Origin: Paenibacillus methanolicus
GTDB taxonomy: Bacteria; Bacillota; Bacilli; Paenibacillales; Paenibacillaceae
NCBI RefSeq assembly: GCF_008124765.1
Contig: NZ_VNHS01000001.1
Location: 434,001-498,000 of the forward strand
Direction: 5' to 3'
DNA length: 64,000 bases
A program made the translations under genes and the position numbers. Positions 17,069-25,061 of the stretch are shown here, in pieces. The notes beneath the pieces were generated by a model that was not told the DNA's origin, searched no databases, and saw nothing but the letters and a program-made list of their open reading frames with translations. Position 1 is the first letter of the stretch. Every line of letters begins with the position of its first letter.

Positions 17069-18037
17069 ATGGTTACATTCAATCACATGACGGCAGAGGA
17101 ACTCCAACAGTATTTTGAGCCGCAAACGATACTTCGCACGATAACGGGTTCGACCTCCTACGGACTGAATACGGCAACCTCCGACGTGGACGAGAAGTCC
17201 GTCGTTATTCTCCCGAAGCGGGATTGCTTCGACTTGTCGCAAGAGTTCGAGACCGTGGTCGCTCATGAGCCGGACCATGAATATCACGCGCTCAAGAAGT
17301 TCATGAATCTGGCCAACACGCAAAATCCGACGGTGCTCGAAATTTTGTTTACGGAGGATCGATTCGTGACCAAAATCATGAAGCATGGCGAGGAGCTGCG
17401 CAAGCATCGCGAGCTGTTCCTAAGCTCCGCCTGCTTCGACAGCTTCGGAGGCTACGCGCGTCAACAGCTGATGCGGATTAAGAGCGGTCTTGGCCGGGCG
17501 ACGATCGAGGACAACCTCACATATCTGACCGAGACGCTGGAACGGATCATTCGGACCTTCGATCTGCATTATCCCGGCTATAAGGACGGCGTGTTCGCGA
17601 TCCGCGGCGTCAACGTCGACGACGACGGCAAGGCGGCGATCGGTCTGACGGTCCATTACGACGGCTTGGAGCTGAAGCAGCTGGCCGGCATGACGGCCGA
17701 GCTGACGAACGCGAGCAAGAACTTCAATAAGATGGGCGCGCGCAACAAGCGGCCGGATGAGAAGCTCGAGAAGCATGCGATGCATCTGATCCGCTTATTG
17801 AAGATGGCGATCGAAGTGTTAACCACGGGCAAGCTGAACGTGTATCGGGAGAAGGACCGGGACGAACTGTTAAGCATCCGGCAAGGGAAATATACGTGGG
17901 ATGAGATATTCGAGATGGTGGCGGGGCTGGAGACGCGGTTACGCGAGGCCAAAGCGGCGACGGTGCTGCCCGCCGCGACGGATTCCCGCAAGATCGGGGA
18001 ACTTTATTCCGATCTCATGATAGACTGGTACGGCTGA
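17069..18037 (+). CDS. Predicted nucleotidyltransferase, COG3541/YcgL-like (copy 1)
   Basis: A 322-residue protein with the DNA polymerase beta-type catalytic pattern GSTSYGLNTATSDVD, where Gly27-Ser28 and Asp39/Asp41 fit the GS-x-DxD metal site. The rest is helical and rich in charged residues (NTQNPTVLEILF; HAMHLIRLLKMAIEVL). Relatives are described only as predicted nucleotidyltransferases, some near RNA-repair genes or in phages. AGGAGG lies 11 bases before ATG 17069. Its stop sits in front of the ribosome site of a second, related gene, so the two form a pair. Confidence 0.85.
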   Translation: MVTFNHMTAEELQQYFEPQTILRTITGSTSYGLNTATSDVDEKSVVILPKRDCFDLSQEFETVVAHEPDHEYHALKKFMNLANTQNPTVLEILFTEDRFVTKIMKHGEELRKHRELFLSSACFDSFGGYARQQLMRIKSGLGRATIEDNLTYLTETLERIIRTFDLHYPGYKDGVFAIRGVNVDDDGKAAIGLTVHYDGLELKQLAGMTAELTNASKNFNKMGARNKRPDEKLEKHAMHLIRLLKMAIEVLTTGKLNVYREKDRDELLSIRQGKYTWDEIFEMVAGLETRLREAKAATVLPAATDSRKIGELYSDLMIDWYG

Positions 18038-18051
18038 GGAGGCGAATGGCC

Positions 18052-18864
18052 ATGCTCGACAAGGCAAAACGATTTATCGCGGACAGAACCGGATCGGCCG
18101 ATCTGGCGGACGGACTCATCTATGTCTGCCAAGCCGGCTCCGTCATTAGCGGGACGAACGACGAGACGTCGGATCTCGATTATCGGGGCATCGTGTTCTT
18201 GGACGCGAATTACTTCCTCGGACTGAAGAGCTTCGAGCATACGAAGCTTGTCGGCGGTACGGGGAAAATCAACGCGGCGGACGATCTCGACATCGAATTG
18301 TTCAGTCCCCGCCACTTCATTAAGGAAGCTTACCATGGCGAGATCGTGCCGTTCGAAATGATGTATGTGTCCGAGCGGTTCCAGCTGCTCCGCGACGACC
18401 GGGTGCTGCCGATTCTGGAAGCGCGCGAACTCTTCTTGTCCAAGGCGTTGGTCAAGCGGTATATAGGCTTCATTAAAGGGTGTTGCAAGCGCGCCTTGGT
18501 GCCGGCTGACAGTCTGAAGCGTCCGGACAAAATCGCGCGCGCCGAACGCTACGGGTACGAGACGAAGGAAGCGATGAACGCGATCAAATGCGCGCGCCTT
18601 ATGATCGAGCTGCTGGACACCGGCGATATTCGGCTCTATCGCCGCGATCGAGAGGATTTGCTCGAAATCAAGCGCGGCAAATACAAGCGGGATGAGTATC
18701 TCGTCATTATCGACGATCTGATCGCGGAAGCGGAGAGCAAACTGCATGCCAACGCCAAGCTGGGGAACATGCCGGACTTTGATCAGGTGAACGCGTTCTT
18801 GAAGGATTATACGATGTGGCTCTATAAGCTCGGCTGGCATGATGCTGCGGGCAATCTTTCCTAA
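18052..18864 (+). CDS. Predicted nucleotidyltransferase, COG3541/YcgL-like (copy 2)
   Basis: A 270-residue relative of the preceding protein. The catalytic pattern is AGSVISGTNDETSDLD (Gly29-Ser30, Asp41 and Asp43). It shares the late HAM/NAIKCARLMIELL helix and the YR-x-DR-x-(D/E)LL-x-I-(R/K)-x-GKY block (YRRDREDLLEIKRGKYKRDE). The start is ATG 18052 because AGGAGG (18037-18042) is 9 bases upstream; ATG 18046 is only 3 bases away. Tandem, diverged copies suggest a heteromeric enzyme or two substrates. The target (RNA, protein or small molecule) is unknown. Confidence 0.85.
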   Translation: MLDKAKRFIADRTGSADLADGLIYVCQAGSVISGTNDETSDLDYRGIVFLDANYFLGLKSFEHTKLVGGTGKINAADDLDIELFSPRHFIKEAYHGEIVPFEMMYVSERFQLLRDDRVLPILEARELFLSKALVKRYIGFIKGCCKRALVPADSLKRPDKIARAERYGYETKEAMNAIKCARLMIELLDTGDIRLYRRDREDLLEIKRGKYKRDEYLVIIDDLIAEAESKLHANAKLGNMPDFDQVNAFLKDYTMWLYKLGWHDAAGNLS

Positions 18865-18869
18865 ACAGC

Positions 18870-18900
18870 TTGACTTGGAGTCCACTCCAAGTGCGATAAT
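18870..18900 (+). promoter_or_regulatory. MerR-type promoter with 19-bp spacer
   Basis: The -35 box TTGACT (18870-18875) and -10 box GATAAT (18895-18900) are separated by 19 bp. That is longer than normal and diagnostic of promoters untwisted by MerR-family activators. The spacer holds a perfect dyad, ACTTGGAGT (18873-18881) and ACTCCAAGT (18884-18892). It faces the aldo/keto reductase gene 79 bases downstream. No MerR gene is present in this window. Confidence 0.88.
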
Positions 18901-18978
18901 AGCAGCGATCTGCACAATATCGTCAACATAGAGAAACGGCTAGCGGATACTCTCGATTCCGAAAGCGAGGAACAATCT

Positions 18979-19959
18979 TTGGAATACGTGAAACTCGGCA
19001 ATACCGGTCTGGATGTCTCTCGGATTTGTCTGGGCTGCATGAGCTTCGGCGACGTCGAGCGGTGGAATCATCCATGGCTGCTGGATGAAGAGAACAGCCG
19101 TCCGTTCATCAAGAAGGCGCTGGATCTGGGCATTAACTTCTTCGATACGGCGAATATTTATTCCACCGGCGCCAGCGAAGAGATCGTCGGACGCGCGCTC
19201 AAGGATTACGCGAACCGCGACGAGGTCGTCATCGCGACGAAGGTGTTCTTCCGGATGAGTCCGGGTCCGAACGGGGCAGGCCTGTCCCGCAAAGCGATCC
19301 TGAGCGAGATCGATAACAGCCTGAAGCGGCTCGGGACGGATTACGTGGATCTGTACCAGATTCACCGATGGGATTATAACACCCCGATCGAAGAGACGAT
19401 GGAGGCGCTGCATGACGTCGTGAAAGCCGGCAAAGCCCGATACATCGGCGCCTCGGCCATGTACGCGTGGCAGTTCCAGAAGGCGCTGCACGTCGCGGAA
19501 CGGCATGGCTGGACGCGGTTCGTCGCGATGCAGAACCATCTCAACCTCATCTACCGCGAAGAGGAGCGGGAGATGATGCCGCTGTGCCAAGAGGAGAAGA
19601 TCGCGGTCATTCCATACAGCCCGCTCGCGTCGGGCCGATTGGCGCGCGAGTGGTCCGTCGTCACGCCGCGCTCCGAGACCGATCCCGCCCAGAAAATGAA
19701 ATACGACGCCACCGCGGACATCGACCGCGTCATCGCGGACCGGGTGAGCGCCATCGCGTCGCGTCGCGGAGTCCCGCGCGCCCAAGTCGCGCTCGCGTGG
19801 CTGCTGCAGAAGCAGCCGGTGACCGCCCCTATAATCGGCGCGACGCGAATCGCCCATATCGAAGAGGCGGTAGGGGCGCTCGAAGTCTCGTTAACGCCGG
19901 AAGAGATCGCGTCGCTCGAAGAGCTGTACGTGCCGCATAAGGTGGTAGGCGCGCTGTAA
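18979..19959 (+). CDS. Aldo/keto reductase
   Basis: A 326-residue NADPH-dependent aldo/keto reductase of the YajO type. The catalytic tetrad is visible as Asp and Tyr in NFFDTANIYSTGASEE, Lys in VVIATKVFF and His in YQIHRWD. The GASAMYAWQF and SPLASGRLAREW blocks and C-terminal APIIGATRIAHIEEA complete the barrel. It starts at TTG 18979, with GAGGA 7 bases upstream. It probably detoxifies aldehydes or ketones in the cytosol. It lies behind a MerR-type promoter, which fits induction by reactive carbonyl compounds (inference). Confidence 0.92.
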   Translation: MEYVKLGNTGLDVSRICLGCMSFGDVERWNHPWLLDEENSRPFIKKALDLGINFFDTANIYSTGASEEIVGRALKDYANRDEVVIATKVFFRMSPGPNGAGLSRKAILSEIDNSLKRLGTDYVDLYQIHRWDYNTPIEETMEALHDVVKAGKARYIGASAMYAWQFQKALHVAERHGWTRFVAMQNHLNLIYREEEREMMPLCQEEKIAVIPYSPLASGRLAREWSVVTPRSETDPAQKMKYDATADIDRVIADRVSAIASRRGVPRAQVALAWLLQKQPVTAPIIGATRIAHIEEAVGALEVSLTPEEIASLEELYVPHKVVGAL

Positions 19960-20004
19960 TCGCAGACCGCGACCGAAGAACATATTCCTTGCAGCAGCAT
20001 CAAC

Positions 20005-20048
20005 GGGGGGTCCCGAAAGCCATCGATCGATGACTTTCGGGACCCCCC
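20005..20048. terminator. Bidirectional terminator between convergent genes
   Basis: A perfect 15-bp stem, GGGGGGTCCCGAAAG (20005-20019) with CTTTCGGGACCCCCC (20034-20048), sits between the reductase and the minus-strand DUF2975 gene. It has no long T tract, but its position and stability support termination in both directions. Confidence 0.75.
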
Positions 20049-20072
20049 TGTTCGCGTTGGCCTATTTTCTAT

Positions 20073-20549
20073 TCAGACCATCAAATCGTGAATGGCTTTC
20101 ATGGCGATGGCTTCCTGCCACACCCGCCCAAGCACGTTGGCCAAAAAACCGATGGTCAACGAAGCAACGATAACGAACAATCCGAGCGCGGCGAGACCCG
20201 GGGCGTCGTCTTCCTGCGCGATCATCAATAAGCACGGCATAAAGGCCGCGTACAACATGCTGATAGCTGCCGCACAGGTTTTGATCTTTCTCAGCCCGCT
20301 TATCGTCGATTCCGAGAACGCAAGGTTCTCGTCAATCAAGCGTAATAGTCTATACGCCTGATGCAACGCGATGAAGAACGGAAACGCCGTCGCATACAAT
20401 CCGATGATAACCGGATATAGCCAAATGGCCGGAAAGCGCTGAGCGGCTTCGTTCGCGACCGAGGGCAAACCGATTAGGCACAAGGCAAGTACCGGGATGG
20501 CCGTCAAAACAACCGCCGCTTTCAAGAAGAAAATGGTTCCTCGCTGCAT
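20073..20549 (-). CDS. DUF2975 membrane protein
   Basis: A 158-residue protein with four hydrophobic segments: AAVVLTAIPVLALCLIGL, the YPVIIGLYATAFPFFIALHQ region, the AAAISMLYAAFMPCLLMI region and the LAALGLFVIVASLTIGFLAN region. The motif LIDENLAFSESTISGLRKIK between the second and third is typical of DUF2975. Many DUF2975 genes are followed by a small Cro/CI-type regulator, which is absent here. The start is ATG 20549, 8 bases after GAGG; GTG 20558 is in frame but poorly placed. The function is unknown. Confidence 0.85.
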   Translation of the reverse strand: MQRGTIFFLKAAVVLTAIPVLALCLIGLPSVANEAAQRFPAIWLYPVIIGLYATAFPFFIALHQAYRLLRLIDENLAFSESTISGLRKIKTCAAAISMLYAAFMPCLLMIAQEDDAPGLAALGLFVIVASLTIGFLANVLGRVWQEAIAMKAIHDLMV

Positions 20550-20931
20550 ATCGTACACCTCGATTCTCTATTCTCCTTTGAATTTAACATGACAATTATC
20601 GTAAATCAATATATACAGATTGATTAAAGATATACTATTGTTGTTTATCTTTCATCGTCGAGCATCTGGTCGAACCTGGGCAGGGTCGATACGATTGTCA
20701 TTATGGGGTATTCTTCCAGGAGCTAGATCAATTTTGACATATTGCCATGATCCGAAAATCCGCTGCTCCATCCGACAAAACAGCTTGTCCACGGAAAAAA
20801 GCGTTCTTGCGGAAAATCACACATTGAGCGGGGAAGAGGCGCTCGTTATGCTCATGAAGAGCATAACTGCAAGTAGACGACAAGCGGCGGATTATCGATA
20901 AACAAGGAAAAAAGGGCAGGGAGGAATATCC
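20550..20931. other. Intergenic region with a 9-bp dyad
   Basis: It separates the divergent DUF2975 and fucosidase genes. A 93-codon open frame here has no ribosome site or recognisable content. A perfect inverted repeat, GTTATGCTC (20845-20853) with GAGCATAAC (20859-20867) around ATGAA, lies 65 bases before the fucosidase start. It is a possible operator or leader hairpin. Confidence 0.45.
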
Positions 20932-22347
20932 ATGAACGAGACGACCGCGCAGCGGACAACCGAACAGGAGGAGCAGCAGCCCTCGCACGAAGTCGCGCAA
21001 GGCGTGCACAATTTCAGCAGCGAGGCCGAATGGGTGAAGCCGGACGACCCGCTGCTGCTGGAACGGCTGGAATGGTTCCAAGATCAGAAGCTGGCGCTCA
21101 TGATGCATTGGGGGCCGTATTCGCAGCTGGGTCTGGTGGAATCATGGGCGCTCAGCGACGAAGACGGCGACTGGTCCAGGAACGACATCGATTGGACCGA
21201 CGATATGGAGGACTTCAAGCGCCAATATTTCGACCTGAACAAGACGTTCAATCCGATCCGGTTCCAGCCGGACGCATGGGCGAAGGCCGCGGCAGAAGGC
21301 GGGTTCAAGTACCTCATCTTCACGACGAAACATCATGACGGATTCTGCATGTGGGATACGCATACGACGGACTACCGGATCACCGGACCGAATACGCCTT
21401 TCCACGCGCACCGCTACGCCGACGTGTGCCGGAATTTGTTCGACGCGTTCCGGTCGCAAGGACTTGCCATCGCCGCTTACTTCTCCAAGGCGGATTGGCA
21501 TACGCCATACTACTGGGCGCCGGGCATGGCGCGCGGCCGCCATATGTGGCGCGGTCCTTCGTATGATCCGAAGACGCATCCATGGCTGTGGGAGCGGTTC
21601 GTGCAATTCACGCACGAGCAGATCATGGAGCTGATGACCCGCTATGGCCGAATCGACGTGCTATGGCTGGATGCCGGGTGGGTCAACGCCGAGCGGCGGG
21701 AGCAGGACATCCGGCTGGGAGAGGTGATCGGGCGAGCGCGAGAAATTCAACCTTGGCTGCTGTCGGCGGACCGGACGGTAGGCGGACCGTACGAGAATTA
21801 CGTGACCCCGGAGCAAACGATCCCCGATCGCCCGCTGCACGTCCCGTGGGAAAGCTGTATTACGATGGGCAGCTCGTTCTCCTTCGGGTACGGCGACCGG
21901 TATAAATCGGCTCGTCAGCTGGTACATATTCTATTAGAGGTCGTGGCCAAGGGCGGCAATCTGGCGCTGAACGTCGGACCGCAGCCGGACGGCCGGCTTC
22001 CCGCGGAAGCGATGCAGCGGATGAAGGAGCTCGGCGTCTGGATGAAGCGCTACGGCGAAGCGGTCTACGGGACGCGGATCTGCGCGCCGTACTTCACCCG
22101 CTCCTGCGCGTTTACTCGCAAGGGAGAGACGGTATACGGTTCGTATCTTTATCCAAGCGAGGAGTCGCCGGTTCCGGATTATGTGCCGCTCCCTTACACG
22201 GAGCCGGTGACGGCGGTGGAGTTGGTCGGGCAGGCGGGCAAGCTGGATTTTACCCGGACGGAGGACGGACTTCTCGTGAAGCTGCCGCTTGGCGAACGAA
22301 CGGAGAAAGCCCCGATCGCGCACGTGTTCCGGTTGACAGCTGTATAA
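20932..22347 (+). CDS. Alpha-L-fucosidase, GH29 family
   Basis: A 471-residue enzyme. GH29 marks are LMMHWGPYSQLGLVESWA near the start, FTTKHHDGFCMWDT, the predicted catalytic nucleophile Asp247 in RIDVLWLDAGW, and ESCITMGSSFSFGYGDRY. It removes terminal alpha-L-fucose from glycans. There is no signal peptide (the N-terminus is hydrophilic, TAQRTTEQEEQQ), so it works in the cytosol on imported oligosaccharides. That fits the importer genes downstream. GGGAGGAA precedes ATG 20932. The AraC regulator starts 65 bases after it. Other alpha-glycosidic substrates cannot be excluded from sequence alone. Confidence 0.92.
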   Translation: MNETTAQRTTEQEEQQPSHEVAQGVHNFSSEAEWVKPDDPLLLERLEWFQDQKLALMMHWGPYSQLGLVESWALSDEDGDWSRNDIDWTDDMEDFKRQYFDLNKTFNPIRFQPDAWAKAAAEGGFKYLIFTTKHHDGFCMWDTHTTDYRITGPNTPFHAHRYADVCRNLFDAFRSQGLAIAAYFSKADWHTPYYWAPGMARGRHMWRGPSYDPKTHPWLWERFVQFTHEQIMELMTRYGRIDVLWLDAGWVNAERREQDIRLGEVIGRAREIQPWLLSADRTVGGPYENYVTPEQTIPDRPLHVPWESCITMGSSFSFGYGDRYKSARQLVHILLEVVAKGGNLALNVGPQPDGRLPAEAMQRMKELGVWMKRYGEAVYGTRICAPYFTRSCAFTRKGETVYGSYLYPSEESPVPDYVPLPYTEPVTAVELVGQAGKLDFTRTEDGLLVKLPLGERTEKAPIAHVFRLTAV

Positions 22348-22411
22348 CGCGTCGCGGCATCATTCGCTTATTGGCCCGATCCTGTCGCGAGAACGTAAAG
22401 GGAGGCGTTAT

Positions 22412-24646
22412 ATGCATAAAATTTGGTTTCGCAAACTGCTTTTATCATACCTCCCCGTGTTTTTCGTCGTGACCACGATATTGTTCGTCGTGTTCTTCCA
22501 GACCTTGAACGAGCAGACCCGCAAGGACGCGATCAAAGCCAACGCCTTCCTGGCCGAGCATGTCGTCTCATATGTGGACGGCTCGCTGAAATCCGTCAGC
22601 TACCAGGTGATTAACGATATTCTTACCGAGCCGGTCGTCGGCGCTTTCTTCGATGCGAACAAGGCCGGCGTCTACGGGAACATCCAAGCGATCAAAGCCA
22701 TGGACGATTTGAAGTTCAGCCATCCGATGATCGATTCGGTGTATTTCGTACGCTTGGGGGACGGATTCGTCCTCGGGGACGGTTCGGGGAAGCTGGACGA
22801 ATTCCCGGACAAGCCGCTGATCGACCGGTATGCGAGACGGGAAGCGTCCGCCAAGTGGACGGGAGCGCGCGCCTATCGAGCTTATTCTGATGTTGAAAGC
22901 ACGGACGTCATAACGCTCGTGCAATCCGTTCCTTATTATTCAAGCAGCACGAAGGGCTATTATGTCGTGAATGTCAGCTTGGCGAAGCTCGGCCGGACGT
23001 TAACGCAGATGTATAACCAAGACACGAGCTACGTGTCCATCCTGGATGGAACGGGCCGGAGCTTGTTCGGAGGAACGGGCGAGGGCGAGCCGGGGCAGCG
23101 GTTGTCTCGCTTCACGTCGCCTTATACGGGGTGGCAGGTGGAGAGCGGCTCGGTGGAGAAAGGTTTGCTTCGGCTCACGATGGATGTGTACGGCATCTGG
23201 TTCACGACGGCGCTTCTGGCGGTGCTGCTCGGCATTGTGTGGGTCGGGTACGTCACGAGACGGAATTACCGGCCGATCGAACAGATCGTATCGCTCATAC
23301 AGACGAGTTCGCTCGTTCAACCCGAGTCGGAGCGCGCCAAGCACAACGAGATCGGGTTCATTCACAGCGCGCTGACGCAGTTGATGGACGAGACGCGCAA
23401 GGTGCAGCGTGAGAACGCGGAGCATGCGATCATGCGGAGAAGGCACCGCTATCAAGAAGCGCTGGAAGGCGCCGCCGCGATGACGGAGGCGGAATGGCAG
23501 TCCGAGATCGATACCCAGCAGTTGGCGACGGACGGCAAGAAGGCGTTCGTCCTCGTCATGGAGATCGACCGTTACGGCGCATTCCTCCAATCGCACCATC
23601 CGCATGACCAATCGATCTATAAATTTCTGCTCGCCAGCATCGTCCAGGAAACGGCGCAGCAGCATGAAGCGGCGATCTGGGCGGAATGGACGGCCGACCG
23701 CCGGTTATCGGCCGTCGTATGGTTATCGCAAGAACGTCGCTTCAGGGAATCGCGGCATTCGATCGCGCAATCGATCGTCCAGTGGGTGAACACAAATCTG
23801 CGGTTCACCGTCACGATCGGCTGCGACGGAGAAGCGGATTCGCTGGAAGCGATCCGCGTCGCTTACAAGGCCGCCGGCCAACTGCTGTCGTACAAAGCGA
23901 TCCAAGGTACGGCACGCGTGATCGAGCTCGAGCTGACGGGCCGGTCGCAAGCAAGCATGACCGAATATTACGCGACGATCCATGCGCTCGCGATGGCATT
24001 GCGATGCTCCGATCCGAGCTGGAGCCGACATCTCGATCAGTTGTTCCGGCACATGAAGGAGGACGTCTGTTCCCGCGGCGAGATCGAAAGTCTCCTTCAA
24101 TTTCAGCAGCATCATCTGGGTCGCGCCTTCCGGGAGCTGAGCAAGGAATACGGGAGCGTCTGGCAGGAGATGGAGCGCGGTCTGCGCGACCTCGAGCAAC
24201 AGTGGGAGACCGCCGAAGAACTGCATGAAGGATGCGGGCGGATTTACGCTTCTGCCGCTGCCTCGATGCAGCTGCTCCGGGATTCGCATCGCAACCGAGG
24301 CGTCATCCTGGACATCCGGAGCTTCATCGAAGCGCAGTATGCGAATCCCGAGCTGTCTCTCGAGTTCCTAAGCGAGAAATTCGAGCTTCAAGCCAAGAGC
24401 ATAAGCAAGCTGTTCAAGGAGGAGTTCGGCGAGAATTTCGTCGATTTCCTCATCGGGCTGCGCATCCAGAACGCCAAGCGGCGGCTGGTCGAGACGGATA
24501 CGTCGCTTCAGCAGATTAGCCAGGACGTCGGCTATTTCAACTACAATTCCTTCAATCGCGCCTTCAAGAACAACGTGGGCGTCTCGCCGAGCGATTACCG
24601 CCGGCAGACCGCCGCGGTCCATACGATTCAAGCCGCCAATCCTTAA
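22412..24646 (+). CDS. Membrane-bound AraC-family regulator (YesS-like)
   Basis: A 744-residue one-component regulator. A first membrane helix (about residues 9-29), an extracellular sensing domain of about 230 residues and a second helix (about 262-285, TTALLAVLLGIVWVGYV) are followed by a linker and a degenerate cyclase-like middle region. The C-terminal AraC double helix-turn-helix covers about residues 635-735 (LSLEFLSEKFELQAKSISKL and DVGYFNYNSFNRAFKNNVGV). Such proteins sense sugars outside and activate the adjacent importer. Here it lies between the fucosidase and the permease genes, so both are likely targets. GGGAGG precedes ATG 22412. Confidence 0.9.
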   Translation: MHKIWFRKLLLSYLPVFFVVTTILFVVFFQTLNEQTRKDAIKANAFLAEHVVSYVDGSLKSVSYQVINDILTEPVVGAFFDANKAGVYGNIQAIKAMDDLKFSHPMIDSVYFVRLGDGFVLGDGSGKLDEFPDKPLIDRYARREASAKWTGARAYRAYSDVESTDVITLVQSVPYYSSSTKGYYVVNVSLAKLGRTLTQMYNQDTSYVSILDGTGRSLFGGTGEGEPGQRLSRFTSPYTGWQVESGSVEKGLLRLTMDVYGIWFTTALLAVLLGIVWVGYVTRRNYRPIEQIVSLIQTSSLVQPESERAKHNEIGFIHSALTQLMDETRKVQRENAEHAIMRRRHRYQEALEGAAAMTEAEWQSEIDTQQLATDGKKAFVLVMEIDRYGAFLQSHHPHDQSIYKFLLASIVQETAQQHEAAIWAEWTADRRLSAVVWLSQERRFRESRHSIAQSIVQWVNTNLRFTVTIGCDGEADSLEAIRVAYKAAGQLLSYKAIQGTARVIELELTGRSQASMTEYYATIHALAMALRCSDPSWSRHLDQLFRHMKEDVCSRGEIESLLQFQQHHLGRAFRELSKEYGSVWQEMERGLRDLEQQWETAEELHEGCGRIYASAAASMQLLRDSHRNRGVILDIRSFIEAQYANPELSLEFLSEKFELQAKSISKLFKEEFGENFVDFLIGLRIQNAKRRLVETDTSLQQISQDVGYFNYNSFNRAFKNNVGVSPSDYRRQTAAVHTIQAANP

Positions 24647-24684
24647 GCCCGGACGGGGAAACCCGCCGTCGCTCAAGGATTTTT
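24641..24684 (+). terminator. Probable terminator of the AraC gene
   Basis: An imperfect stem joins CCTT (24641-24644), which overlaps the stop codon, and GACGG (24652-24656) with CCGTC (24666-24670) and AAGG (24675-24678). ATTTTT follows. It would separate the regulator from the permease operon. Confidence 0.5.
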
Positions 24685-25061
24685 CTCGTCTACGCGAAAT
24701 ACGGGAAGAGAAGGAAATAAGCCGATTCGAACGTGCAGGCTCGGAAAGCGGCGTGGTACAAGGGGCGAGCGAAAATTGCAGAACGGAAGAAACTTACAAA
24801 TTGCCGCCATCTCGACCGCCGAGCTAGGATGAATTTACGAAAGCGGATTGGTTTGCGTTCACAATCGGAGATTGGGAATGCAGCATTCCGCGAACACGAA
24901 AGCGGATTGGTTTGCGTTCACAATCGGAGATTGGGAATGCAGCATTCCGCGAACACGAAAGCGGATTGGTTTGCGTTCACAATCGGAGATTGGGAATGCA
25001 GCATTCCGCGAACACGAAAACAATAGAAACGCCAATTCAGAAAACATAAGGAGATTTGCCT
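24647..25061. other. Leader of the first importer operon
   Basis: After the AraC terminator this 415-bp region has no credible gene. Open frames across it are a by-product of the repeats and change frame with each 59-bp unit. It contains the triplicated repeat (24841-25017), 44 bp of A-rich sequence and AAGGAG (25048-25053) for the first permease gene. The promoter of the importer should lie here, but I cannot place it with confidence. Confidence 0.6.
24841..25017 (+). repeat. Three perfect 59-bp tandem repeats
   Basis: Units at 24841-24899, 24900-24958 and 24959-25017 are identical in every base. The period is not a multiple of three, so it is not a coding repeat. Each unit contains the dyad GGAATGC-A-GCATTCC (24875-24889 in the first) and a smaller CAATC/GATTG pair. 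The array ends 44 bases before the first importer permease gene and follows the AraC regulator gene. It could be a multi-site operator or a copy-number-variable spacer. Confidence 0.95.

Noticed and set aside
20734-20739. TTGACA as a fucosidase promoter
   Set aside because: A good -35 by itself, but nothing like a -10 follows at 16-19 bases.
20620-20901. 93-codon open frame before the fucosidase
   Set aside because: No ribosome site, unnatural composition and no recognisable domain; it spans a dyad more likely to be regulatory.
24733-25026. Open frames running through the 59-bp repeats
   Set aside because: The period is not divisible by three, so each unit is read in a new frame. The proteins are artefacts of the repeat.
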